A DNA stretch of 21,114 bases from Chrysochromulina tobinii (Eukaryota > Haptophyta > Prymnesiales > Chrysochromulinaceae), in contig JWZX01000910.1 of NCBI GenBank assembly GCA_001275005.1, positions 1 to 21,114 of the forward strand, in the 5' to 3' direction. Shown here piece after piece: positions 8,202 to 17,116 of this stretch. The notes under the pieces are model-generated. The model had not been told where the DNA came from. It made no database searches and saw only the letters and a program-made list of their open reading frames with translations. Position 1 is the stretch's first letter, and each line of letters begins with the position of its first letter. Made by a program: the position numbers and the translations under genes.

Positions 8202-8951
8202 TGCACACGACGCACGAGAGCCTTGGACATGCGAGCACAGTGCCCCAGGTGGAGCGCTTGACTTTGGCAAATGAGTGAAGCAAAAGAGGACGCCTCGAAA
8301 TCTATTTGGGGCAACTCCTGGCTCCTCCTTTCAGGTTGGTCACAGCAAAACCCAAACGCAATCATAAGCATCGATGACGAAAGAGATAGAGCTCGTTCGA
8401 CTCCGGCCGACGACTCATACTCAAAAACACCAACCTGTTTTGTTAATTTTGTAAATTCTCAAGAGCAACTCAAAACCTCAGTTTCGTCGCGGTCCCCCCA
8501 GTGAGGTCGGCCTCTCCCAGCACACCCGCGCGCACACAGGGTGACCCCTATGGAGTGTGCCGAGCAAGCAAGTTGTTTCGACAACTTAGCTTGCTTGCTT
8601 GTGCCGAGCAGATGTAATGAGATGACACCCCGGCTTTTCAGGTGCTCTCGGCGCCGTCGCAGACATTAAGGCCAGGGCGATACCGAGGGGCTCTTGGGAT
8701 TGGGAGAGCGGGTGGATGTACACGAAGATTTGCTTCCCCGTTTCCATGCGTTTCTCATCATGCTCCAACACAAATCCAATGCAAAATCCCACATGATCCC
8801 ACAGGAGCGGAAGTCGAGCACAAAAAACTCGCGAGGCAAACGTCGCCCCAGCCGCGGTGCGCAAGTCGAGCGCAAAGACGTAGGCGAAGTCTCAGCCGCA
8901 TCTATCGCCAGGCCCAAGAGTACGAGCCACTCGCGGTGTGTCGCTGGCGAC
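8202..8951. other. Divergent region between Ank-FG and PARP-GLE1 genes
   Basis: The region contains the two 5' flanks. The block at 8656-8685 is identical to 1732-1761. A hairpin-capable AGCAAGCAAGTTG..CAACTTAGCTTGCTTGC lies at about 8563-8600. The PARP frame is open back to 8694, with an alternative ATG at 8760 that would add 64 residues; copy 1 does not share that ATG. The reading frames at 8271-8504 have no recognisable domain. Confidence 0.4.
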
Positions 8952-11900
8952 ATGTCGGACTCCCCTTCGACTGCTGCGGTGCTTGCCTGCGTTCATGGCA
9001 ACGCCGAGGTACTTGGCGGTCTGGTGAGCTCCCGTGCCATCGATCCAGACGGCGCTGACCCTGCGAGCGGCAAGCGGTACTTGGTTGTGGCGGCGCAGCA
9101 CGGCCATACCACGTGTGTCCGTGGCCTGCTCCAGAGCAAGGCAAGCCCTGATACACACGATTCGCAAGGAGATACGCCGCTCTGCGTGGCCGCCTACTGG
9201 GGCCACGCAGACGTGCTGGACGTGCTCCTAGAGCATGGTGCCAATCCCAACGTGCGGACCCAGAACGGCGAGGCTGCTCTGCACCGGGCAGCCTACACGG
9301 GCTCCGCAGCTTGCTGCCGCATGCTGTTGGCAGCTTCGGCGGACATCACCGCGCGCGATGCCGAGGGCACGGCGCTCGAGATGGCCACACGCCACGGGCA
9401 CGACAGCTGTGCGGCCTTGCTCACCGCAGCCTGGATGCCTGATGCGCCCGTGACGCTCACCTTCGAGAACCGCTCGCCATGGCCCTTGGTGCTGTGCTAC
9501 CTGCTCCCCACCCCTGGGCTACCCGTCGGTCAAGCGTATACCCGCCCCCCCGAGCAGCGGACGGTGAGGCTCCCCTCCGGCGCCAAAAGGGTCTGCTCGA
9601 CATTCGCAGGGCACGAGTGGTACCTTCGGTCTGAGAGTGATGGCACGCTGCTCGACACGCACATGGTGCGGAGCCCCGGCGGCGCGCATCAACAGCATTG
9701 CATCTTCCCAAGCCTCGGGTGGGAATGGGAGGACGGGTCGCCTCAGAGCGGTCAGTGGCGCCAGTACGATCCCGAGCTGCTCCTGCGCCTCTTGCACGCG
9801 CATGCATCGGGCCACTCCATGCTCACTGTGCACGATCCTCCACGGGGGATCGACTACGAGATCAATCTGACGGATCGCACGCAGCGCAATACGCGCACGG
9901 GCTTCGTCCGGCGGCTGCGCGAAGTCCCGCCGCCGCCGCCACCGCCACCATCCGCCGCCGTACTCCTCGCCCCCGGCGCGCCACTCGCGCAACTCCGTGC
10001 CTTTCCTGGGGACTTACTTGCGCCTCCGCCGTACTGGAGCCAACCCGACAGCCAGGACGGTGCTGGCAGCAGCAGCAGCAGCTCCCCCCCCGTGGTGCAG
10101 CGGCTCACTTCGTGGGGGCTCCAGCGAGAGCTGCGTCCAGAGTCACCCGTCTTTCAAGAAGTACTCCAGATGCTTTGCGACTCCGGGACGGATCTGGCCT
10201 CGCTTCGCCTCTCGGCTATCTACTGCGTCGAGAACCGGGACTTCTTCCGCGAGTACCAGGCGCGTCGGACGACGATGCTAACCCGCCTCGGCCTTCCGCG
10301 ACTGAACGAGCGCTGGCTGTGGCACGGCACGGACGAGAAGTCAATCCCGCTCATCCTTGCCAATGGATTCTTGCGTGACTTCAACACGCGCGGCGCGCAT
10401 GGAAAGGGCGTGTACTTTGCCCGGCAGGCGGCGTACTCACTCTCGCCCAGCTACTCGAAGATCGACCCCAACACCGGCGAACACTGCCTCCTCCTGTGCC
10501 GCGTGCTCGTGGGCGAGGCATGCGAAGGCAGGTCAGGGATGGAGCGGCCCACACAGAAGCCAAACAGTAGCGCGTTGCACGAGAGCATGGTCGACCGGCT
10601 ACCTGTAGAGCAGAGCCAGATCGTCGTCCTCTCCGCAGGCAGCGACAAGCAGGCCTACCCCGAGTTTGTCCTCAAGTTCCAGAGCAGAGATGAAGGTGGC
10701 GCGTTTGGCGGCCGTCGCGGTGGCGGCCTATTTGGCGGCGGCTCTCCCTTTGGCGGGGTTGGAGGCAACGGTGGTGGAGGCGGCGGTGGCGGCGGCGGTC
10801 CCGGCGGCAGCGTATTTGGCAACGGCGGCCCCGGCTCTGCGTTCGGCTTTACGCCAGCGCCGGCAGCAACCGTCGGCGGCTTTACCTTTGGCCCGAGCGC
10901 CGTGCAAGCCGCCGGAGCGCACGCAGCTTTACCTTTCGGAGCAGCCTCCCCCCTCGCCACCGCTGCTCCAGCAGCGCCCGCCTTCGGCGGCTTCGCCGAT
11001 GCTCCAGCAGCCCTCCTCGCGGAGTGGGAGGGCTCGAAAGGCATTACGCTGCAGGACGAGACGCGCTCGAAGACGCATGCAAAGCTACAGTCGCAACTGG
11101 CCAAGATGCTTGTGAGGCAGGTCGTGTGCGTGCATTTCTTCGTTTGGGAGCGCGCCGAATTGGTGCTTCGCGAACTGGCCAGTGCATCGCAAACTGGCCC
11201 CGAGGGGGAGCGTGCCGTGTGTGCCACCATCGCCACGCAGGTGATCGATACCTGCGCGACGATGGTAGACAAGCAGCCGGGGATGGCGTACGCGCTGTCG
11301 GGCTTCGTGCTGCACGTGGGCGAGAGGTGCCCGGTGCTTTGGGAGTGCCTTCTCGCGCGCCTGCAGGCCTCGTGCTGCTACTGCGTCCCATACTACCCGG
11401 AAAAAACGACCGGCAACACGGACGAGTTTAAGAAGCGCCTTGGCTACACGCAGGGTGAGACCAAGAAGGACTTTTACGCGCGCATGGCGGGGTACGTGAC
11501 GCTGTACGCCGCGCTGCTTCAGCAGTCGTCGATTGCCCAATTCCCGCCGCAGTCGGCCGGAAACGCGCTTTTCGATAGGACCAGACCAGACGCAAAGATG
11601 CAGACGCGTCCAGTGCAAGGGGGCTTTGCACCCAAGGGGGTTTCGCCCATGGCGCGCGCATGGGCGTGGCTCGCCCGGCTGCTCAACCATCCGCCGGGGA
11701 ACATCACCGCGACCATCCTACTTGCGTTCCTCAAGCCGTGCGCGCGCGCGCTTTCACGCGCTTACCCCACGCAATTCTCGAAGCTTTTGAGCTTCCTCCA
11801 AACGACTTACTTAGCCAAAATCCGCGGCATGGTCGCTGGGCAAGGCAACCCGGCCGAGGAGGAAGCAGCCCGCGTGAACCTCGTGTCGTGGCTCACAGAC

Positions 11901-12011
11901 ACGAACGCCCTGCTTGCAAAAGGGGGCCGTGTCCCCGAGCCGAAAGAAGCTGATATGCCAGAGTACAAGCCGCCCGACGACCTGAGCGACACCAAGGGGA
12001 CTTTTGATTAA
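8952..12011 (+). CDS. Ankyrin-VHLbeta-WWE-PARP-FG-GLE1 fusion protein
   Basis: An uninterrupted 1,019-residue frame. Domains in order: ankyrin repeats 8-161; VHL beta-like 166-242, with H221 and W223 in GHEW at the place of the VHL His/Trp pocket residues and Tyr in place of the pocket Trp; WWE 256-323 (W257, W259, W269); Pro/Ser linker; PARP catalytic domain about 410-572 (H458, Y488, Q556). An FG/Gly-rich segment spans 578-690 (GGAFGG, GLFGGG, SPFGG, SVFG, AFGFTPAP, FTFGPS, LPFGAA, AFGGFA). The GLE1 domain covers about 695-1000: GLE1 hallmarks are RLGYTQGETKKDFYARMAGY, then WAWLARLLNHPPGNITATIL and YPTQFSKLLSFLQTTYL. GLE1 is the IP6-dependent activator of DEAD-box protein DBP5/DDX19 in mRNA export at the pore. 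I infer a pore-linked ADP-ribosyltransferase. The annotated end at TAA 12009-12011 may be one of two C-termini. Confidence 0.88.
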   Translation: MSDSPSTAAVLACVHGNAEVLGGLVSSRAIDPDGADPASGKRYLVVAAQHGHTTCVRGLLQSKASPDTHDSQGDTPLCVAAYWGHADVLDVLLEHGANPNVRTQNGEAALHRAAYTGSAACCRMLLAASADITARDAEGTALEMATRHGHDSCAALLTAAWMPDAPVTLTFENRSPWPLVLCYLLPTPGLPVGQAYTRPPEQRTVRLPSGAKRVCSTFAGHEWYLRSESDGTLLDTHMVRSPGGAHQQHCIFPSLGWEWEDGSPQSGQWRQYDPELLLRLLHAHASGHSMLTVHDPPRGIDYEINLTDRTQRNTRTGFVRRLREVPPPPPPPPSAAVLLAPGAPLAQLRAFPGDLLAPPPYWSQPDSQDGAGSSSSSSPPVVQRLTSWGLQRELRPESPVFQEVLQMLCDSGTDLASLRLSAIYCVENRDFFREYQARRTTMLTRLGLPRLNERWLWHGTDEKSIPLILANGFLRDFNTRGAHGKGVYFARQAAYSLSPSYSKIDPNTGEHCLLLCRVLVGEACEGRSGMERPTQKPNSSALHESMVDRLPVEQSQIVVLSAGSDKQAYPEFVLKFQSRDEGGAFGGRRGGGLFGGGSPFGGVGGNGGGGGGGGGGPGGSVFGNGGPGSAFGFTPAPAATVGGFTFGPSAVQAAGAHAALPFGAASPLATAAPAAPAFGGFADAPAALLAEWEGSKGITLQDETRSKTHAKLQSQLAKMLVRQVVCVHFFVWERAELVLRELASASQTGPEGERAVCATIATQVIDTCATMVDKQPGMAYALSGFVLHVGERCPVLWECLLARLQASCCYCVPYYPEKTTGNTDEFKKRLGYTQGETKKDFYARMAGYVTLYAALLQQSSIAQFPPQSAGNALFDRTRPDAKMQTRPVQGGFAPKGVSPMARAWAWLARLLNHPPGNITATILLAFLKPCARALSRAYPTQFSKLLSFLQTTYLAKIRGMVAGQGNPAEEEAARVNLVSWLTDTNALLAKGGRVPEPKEADMPEYKPPDDLSDTKGTFD

Positions 12012-12039
12012 CATCCGTGACCTGGTCGCTGGGCTAGAG
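11832..12039 (+). other. Candidate nascent optional intron in the GLE1 gene
   Basis: Within the coding frame, ATG|GTCGCTGGGCAAGGC at 11832 is repeated 208 bp later as AG|GTCGCCGGGCAAGGC at 12040. Removing 11832-12039 as GT...AG keeps the frame and swaps the last 59 residues for the diverged second copy, ending at a TAG at 12343-12345. The donor GTCGCT is weak. It has the same direct-repeat-at-both-ends form as the established introns here. Confidence 0.35.
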
Positions 12040-12207
12040 GTCGCCGGGCAAGGCAACCCGGCCGAGGAGGAAGCAGCCCGCGTAACCTTCAAGTCGTGGC
12101 TCAAAGACATGAACGACCTGCTTGCAAAAGGGGGCTGTGTCCCCGAGCCGAAAGAGGCTGATATGCCAGAGTACAAGCCGCCCGACGACCTGAGCGACGT
12201 CAAGGGG
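12013..12207 (+). repeat. Tandem duplicate of the GLE1 gene 3' coding end
   Basis: Positions 12013-12207 repeat 11820-12000 with roughly 90% identity and one 14-15-bp insertion. The copy is still open in its own frame (AGQGNPAEEEAARV...KPPDDLSD). Its substitutions give replacements such as NLVSWLTDTNALL to TFKSWLKDMNDLL, with no stop codons. It is either an alternative terminal exon or recent 3' debris. Confidence 0.8.
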
Positions 12208-12665
12208 GCGCGGGGGGGGGCGAGGGGGGCAACTTTTAATAACGGGGGGGGAGTGGTCGAGAGCTTGTGCATGAGGTGTAAGGATATGTACATGGAACTG
12301 TACAGCGCTGTGCTGTGTAGCCGGTCAGCCCGCGGTCGCGGGTAGGAGCGTCGAGACGCGCCCGTTGCATTACCGTTGCATTAAGAAAGTGCATTAAGTA
12401 ATTGAAACCGCCGCCACCTCCGCACGCCAACGTGGACGGTCGGACGGCGTCGTCCGTCGAGACGCCGCCCTTGCCACACCGCGCCGATCGACGAACGATA
12501 ACGGGGGTTGCGGGCCGGGGGCATGCCTCGAGGCAATTCGTCCTCGGCTCTTGATTTTAGATTTACGCACTGGCTGACCGCACCACGCTTCCGTTCTCGC
12601 TTAGGGTAAAAAGTGAGGGCATTCGTGGCGTAAAACGGTAAAAGTTCATCCGGACACTCCCTACT
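12208..12665. other. Convergent intergenic region
   Basis: It lies between the 3' ends of the GLE1 fusion and the SANBR-like gene. It opens with G-runs (12205-12251) that could form G-quadruplex structure. CCGTTGCATTA is repeated head to tail at 12362-12372 and 12373-12383. No gene is seen. Confidence 0.4.
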
Positions 12666-15600
12666 TCAAGGGCGGCGCCTCTCGCTGGCTGGCGGCTTGC
12701 CGCCGCCGAGCACGTACTCCAGACTCTTGGGCCAGAGGACGCTGCTCACCTGCCAATCAGAGGTCATCGGGAGGACAATCAGAGGTCATCAGAGGACGCT
12801 GCTCACCTGCCGGTCCGAAGGGCCATCAGAGGTCATCAGGAGGACAATCATAGGTCATCAGAGGACGCTGCTCACCTGCCGGTCCGCGCCCGTGCGCGTC
12901 ACGTTCATGATCTCGCGCGGATGGAGGAAGAAGTAGCGTGCGCCCATCTGAGCCGCAGGCCGATCGGTTGGCGGCGGCTCTGATCTCAGACCCTCGAGCA
13001 TCCTCTCCATCACTCGCATCGCGTGTTGATCCTCTGCCATCAAGCTCTCCATTTGCCATCCACGGCCGCTGCCGCCGTCGCGCCCGCCGCCGCCCACCGC
13101 CCGCCCGCCGGCGCCTTCGCGATGGGAACCGCCGGCTGCACCGGCTCGTCCGTCCGTGTCAGAATCCGAGGCGCTCACCTGTGGGGAAGAGGGGGGGGTG
13201 GCGCCGTGGTGAGCACTGGCATGCAAGGTCGGCTCGCCCCGTCCGTGTCGGGATCCGAGCCCGCAGAGCCTACCGATGAGTCCGAATCAGAGAGATGTCA
13301 TCAGGGAGGTCATCAGGGGTCATCAGGGGTCATCAGGCAGAGCCTACCGATGAGTCCGAATCGGAGACGGAGACGTCGTCGGCGGGATTGCGCTCGTCAT
13401 CAGAGAGATCCTCGCCATTGCGCGCCGCGGCCATCATCCCACTGCCACCGCCGCCGCCACTCGCGCCACTGCTGCTTCCGCCGGCGCCGCCCGCTCGCTT
13501 CTTCTTGCGCGCCTTGCCGCTGCCCGATCGTCCCTTGGTGCTCGCATGGCTGTACTCGAGAGTCACCAGGGATCATCAGAGGTCATCATGGGCCATCAGG
13601 GGTCATCAGGGATCATCAGGGATGTCATCAGGGAGGTCATCATTGGTCATCAGGGGTCATCATCGGCACTCACCTCCCTTCGGAGAGAGCGGCGGCAAGT
13701 CGATGGAGATCGTCGAGCTCAGCGGTGTCGTCGTCGAAGGCGGAGGCAAGGGCAGTGCCTTCGGCCTTGGACGCTGCCGCCGCCGTCAGAAGCGCGGCTT
13801 TCCAACCGCCGCCGCCGCTCTTGCCTCCGCCTGCCGCGTCCACTGCCGCCTTCCAGCCTTTTACCGGCACGCCCCCAGCGGCCTCGGCAGCGGCATCGGC
13901 AGCGGTGTCGGCAGTGTTGCCGCTGACCAGCACGAGCTCCGTATGCGCCAGCGCCGTATCGAGCACCTGCATGCAATGAGGGAGGCCATCAGTGGCGATC
14001 GGAGGCGTGAGCGTGGGCGCCGTATCGAGCACTTGCATGCAATCAGGAAGGCCATCAGAGGTCATCAGAGGTCATCAGGGGCGTGAGCGTGGGCGCCGTT
14101 CCGAGCACCTTGGCTGCCGCCTTGGCCGCCTCGGCCGCGGCCGCAGTACAGCCGAGAGGCGGGCGGATGAGAGGAGTATGGCGACGGTGCTGACAGCCCC
14201 TGGCGCGCTGATCGGCGGGTGCCTCGAAGCGAGTCGCTGGCTGATGGCAGCAGGGAAAGTGACCTCGCGCCTCCGCCTTTTCGAAGACTGGCTCGAGGGG
14301 GTGGAACGAACACCTACGGGAGGGTGGGGGGAGATCAGAGGTCATCAGGAGGGTAATCAGAGGTCATCAGGAGGGTAATCAGAGGTCATCAGGAGGGCAA
14401 TCAGAGGTCATCAGGAGGGCAATCAGAGGTGAACAGGAGGGCAATCAGAGGTCATCAGGAGGGCAATCAGAGGTCATCAGGAGGGCAATCAGAGGTCATC
14501 AGGAGGGCAATCAGAGGTCATCAGGAGAGCAATCAGAGGTCATCAGGAGGGCAATCAGAGGTGAACAGGAGGGCAATCAGAGGTCATCATCCGGGCTCGA
14601 GTGGGCGGGGCGCCGTGACCGGCGCGCCGTGGCGGGCGCGCACATGTCGAGCTCGCACACGGGGAAGGCGCTGTCACACGTCGAACAGGTAAGGAAGTGG
14701 GTGAGTCCCCACAGCCGCCAATAGGCTTCGCGACTGCCGCCCTTTGCCCGTCGGACCGTCGCGACCCACCGATGCACGTCCCATTGGCGGTTGGGCACAT
14801 GCTCGGCGATCACGTTGCCACGGAAGTCGAGCAGTGGCGGCGCGCGAGGGCATTGCTCCCAGTTGCGCTGGGCGGGCGTGAAGATCCGACTGCAGAATGC
14901 GCACCTGATGAAGGAGGCAATCAGAGATCCTCAGTGGCACTCAGAGGAGGGATGTGAAGATCCGACTGCAGAAGGCGCACCTGATGAAAAGCGCACTCAG
15001 AGGGCACTCAGGGGGCACTCAGAGGCCCATCTGATCGTAATAAGAAGCCACTCAGAAGCACTCAGAGGGCACTCAGAGGCATTCATGAGGGCCGATCGGT
15101 AGAGGGTGCGGAGCGGGCACCGGTGCAGCGTGTTCGCCTCATCAGCGAGGTGCGCCTCGAGCTTCCGTGTGTACAACCTCGACGCGATCTTGTCCTTCTT
15201 GTCGCGCAGCCTCTCGATCTCGTCCGCCTCGAGATGAAGCGCAAGCTCGCCGAGCAGATTGTCCGAGACGCAGCTCAGGTCGATCGGGAGGCGAAGCACT
15301 TCAGCGAGGGCTCCGCGGAGGAACTCGATGCAGTGCTTCGTCAGCGGCTTCATCTGTAGGAAATCCGCCGAGATGAGCACCGAGATCACCGAGCCCGCAT
15401 CGAGGATGGGCGGCTTGGCCGGCTGATGAATGTACTCCATCAACCATTCGAAGATGTGCACGTCGCAGTGGACGGAGATGTCGATCTCATCGACGCGCCG
15501 ATCGTCGCCCAAATATGGAGCAAAGTAGGCCATGTGCTGCGGCAGCAGGAGCGAGCTCGTGCGAGCAATCAGAGGTCATCAGAGGGCATCCGGTGCCATC

Positions 15601-16172
15601 AGGTGCCATCAGGAGTCATCAGGAGTCATCAGGTGTCATCAGAGCTCATCACCTGCAGCACTCAGTGGCCATCAGGTGCCATCAGGTGTCATCAGAGCTC
15701 ATCACCTGCAGCACTCAGTGGCCATCAGGTGTCATCAGAGCTCATCACCTGCAGCACTCAGTGGCCATCAGGTGCCATCAGGTGTCATCAGAGCTCATCA
15801 CCTGCAGCACTCAGTGGCCATCAGGTGTCATCAGAGCTCATCACCTGCAGCAGGAGCTCGCGCGAGCAATAGAAATCTCGATTGATCCTTCGGTTATCGT
15901 CGCACACATGGATCACGATCACGTCGTCCTTCCGATGGTCATTCCGATCGGAGGGGGCGCTCAGTCGAGCGCCGTCGTGGGCGCGCGCGCCGGCAGCGAT
16001 GGTGGGGCTGCGTGGCTGGGAAGGACCCGAGGCGGCGCCCGAGACGGCGCCCGTGACGGTGCCTGCCGACGGCGTCACGCTCGATCGCACGGCGCTGCCA
16101 CCGCACGCCGTTGCCATGCCACAGCTGCCGACGCCGCCAACGCCCCCAATGCTGCCGCCGCCTCCGCCGCCT

Positions 16173-16207
<35 letters not shown>

Positions 16208-16302
16208 CGCATCATACTCGATGGCAGCCGCACTGCACTCCGGCACATACGTCCGTGGCGCCGTGCCGGGCACCGTGCCGTTCGCGTCGTCATCGCCGCC
16301 GC

Positions 16303-16333
<31 letters not shown>

Positions 16334-16912
16334 GCCCGCATCATCACCGTCGCGGCTGAGCGTGGCACGGAGGGTAGGCCTGCTCGTGGGCGCCGCGGCT
16401 CCTGGTTGCTGTGCAGAAGGCCCCGGCGCTGTCGCTGGCGGCGCGCTCGCCGCACGTGGAGCGCCCGGGCCAGCGCCCGGCGCCATCGTGGGCACTGGCG
16501 CCACCACGGACGGCGCTGTCGCGGGCGGCGCGCTCGCTCGGGGTGGAGCTTCCGGGGCTCCGATGCTGGCGGTGTCGCGGGCGCCGCCTTGCCGCCCCGC
16601 TGCCGCTGCCGCTGCAAAGCCAGCGAGGATGGCCGCCGGATTCGCGCCGCCGTTTGGGATGCCCATATTTGGGATGCCGTTCGGCATGCCCATAGTTGGG
16701 ATGGTCGAGCTTCCGGCATGGGAGCGCGCCTGTCGAGCTTCCGGCATGGTTGACTTGTTGCCTGCGATGTACAGTGAGGCGGTGGCGTCAGCGCGCGCAG
16801 ACGGCGGGCCGGGCTGCGCCGGCGGCGGGCGCGCCGCAGCCGCCGTCCAGGTGGACGGGCCGCCCTCGACGCGTCGAGACGGCCCGGCCGAGGACGCTCG
16901 CGTCGGGCGCAT
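12666..16912 (-). CDS. SANBR/KIAA1841-like BTB-domain protein, eight exons
   Basis: Exons: 16912-15845, 15536-15121, 14904-14644, 14313-14109, 13966-13674, 13549-13348, 13178-12876, 12749-12666; about 943 residues. Frame is kept at every junction. Residues 1-330 are low-complexity (poly-Gly, Ala, Pro). A BTB domain crosses intron 1: VIVIHVCDDNRRINRDFYC then MAYFAPYL...VDEIDISVHCDVHIFEWLMEYI, followed by VISVLISADFLQM and LRDKKDKIASRLYTRKLE. Exons 3-4 carry a Cys/His-rich region: CAFCSRIF, WDVHRWV, YWRLWGLTHFLTCSTCDSAF, CSFHPLEP, FPCCHQP. A Lys-rich and acidic tail and a GWQMESLMAEDQ helix follow. This order matches human SANBR after its BTB start; I see no SANT domain. In animals SANBR represses class-switch recombination through corepressors; here its role is unknown, probably nuclear. 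Confidence 0.85.
12750..12875 (-). repeat. SANBR-like intron 7, with an internal donor/acceptor copy
   Basis: 126 nt, GGCAG|GTGAGC to GGCAG|GTGAGC. GTGAGCAGCGTCCTCTG opens the intron, recurs in its middle after CCGGCAG, and opens exon 8. CTGATGACCTCTGATTGTCC units fill the rest. Confidence 0.8.
13179..13347 (-). repeat. SANBR-like intron 6, with a duplicated exon edge
   Basis: 169 nt, TCATCG|GTAGGC to CCCCACAG|GTGAGC. The string GATTCGGACTCATCGGTAGG occurs at the donor and again inside the intron. The second copy is followed by a diverged copy of exon 7's start (CTCGGATCCCGACACGGACGG), and CTGATGACCCC units lie between. Confidence 0.75.
13550..13673 (-). repeat. SANBR-like intron 5
   Basis: 124 nt, GGGAG|GTGAGTG to GTACAG|CCATGC, filled with CTGATGACCCC/CTGATGATCCC units. 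No clear exon-edge copy is visible, so this may be the oldest or most eroded of the set. Confidence 0.7.
13967..14108 (-). repeat. SANBR-like intron 4, three copies of the exon-5 start
   Basis: 142 nt, GCCAAG|GTGCTC to TGCAG|GTGCTC. GTGCTCGGAACGGCGCCCAC opens the intron, a second copy (TGCTCGATACGGCGCCCAC) lies inside after CATGCAAG, and exon 5 opens with GTGCTCGATACGGCGCTGG. Confidence 0.8.
14314..14643 (-). repeat. SANBR-like intron 3, 22-bp tandem array
   Basis: 330 nt, GACAT|GTGCGC to CCGTAG|GTGTTC. At 14333-14590 a 22-bp unit (sense strand CTGATTGCCCTCCTGATGAC plus CT) repeats about eleven to twelve times with few differences. Two units carry the same TGTTCACC variant, showing higher-order duplication. 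Confidence 0.85.
14905..15120 (-). repeat. SANBR-like intron 2, with a decoy copy of the exon-3 start
   Basis: 216 nt, CACCG|GTGCCC to CATCAG|GTGCGC. CATCAG|GTGCGCCTTCTGCAG occurs 76 bp upstream of the true acceptor (exon-like start at 14980) but runs into a stop. CTGAGTGCCCT units fill the donor half. Confidence 0.8.
15537..15844 (-). repeat. SANBR-like intron 1, with repeated AG|GT sites
   Basis: 308 nt, CTGCTGCAG|GTGATGAG to GCCGCAG|CACATG. The donor sequence TGCAG|GTGATGAGCTC recurs four times inside, with junctions at 15801/15802, 15748/15749, 15705/15706 and 15652/15653, spaced alternately 43 and 53 bp. The intron's 3' end copies the upstream exon's end (TTGCTCGCACGAGCTC versus TTGCTCGCGCGAGCTC). 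Confidence 0.85.
16142..16343 (-). repeat. GGC-triplet tracts coding poly-glycine in SANBR-like exon 1
   Basis: Two runs of CCG/CCT triplets on the plus strand (about 16147-16209 and 16292-16338) encode runs of about 20 and 10-plus Gly residues in the minus-strand protein. They are length-variable microsatellites in coding DNA; plus-strand poly-Pro is a shadow. Confidence 0.85.
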
Positions 16913-17116
16913 GGCTCCCGCTGCGCAGGCTTCGGTGTTGTAATGTATGAATACGGGCAGCGCTCACCTTTCACCAAGTGTGAAGACAAAGAAAAGGATT
17001 TCCATGAATTCGTTTCTTGGGAACAGATCATAGCGACTTATCACAATCAAGGTGGCGACCGTAAGACGCTTCGTCGATTCAAGAAAACTAGGATCCCGAC
17101 AGGGGAGGATCCCGAT
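16913..17116. promoter_or_regulatory. Divergent upstream region of the SANBR-like and plastid genes
   Basis: It is markedly less GC-rich than its flanks and is bounded by the start codons of two divergent genes, if the downstream gene starts at 17117 as argued. It contains an in-frame ATG at 16943, which would leave only 30 bp between start codons. No specific element is identified. Confidence 0.35.

Noticed and set aside
9698-10378. 226-codon plus-strand ORF overlapping the PARP gene
   Set aside because: It is an out-of-frame shadow of the conserved WWE-PARP region.
12697-14086. Plus-strand ORFs with repeated SGVIRGHQ peptides
   Set aside because: They are antisense readings of minus-strand exons and their intron arrays; the spliced minus-strand protein matches a known family.
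14333-14590. Regular repeats resembling a CRISPR array
   Set aside because: Units are contiguous with no variable spacers, there are no cas genes, and the array is inside a eukaryotic intron with matching splice sites.
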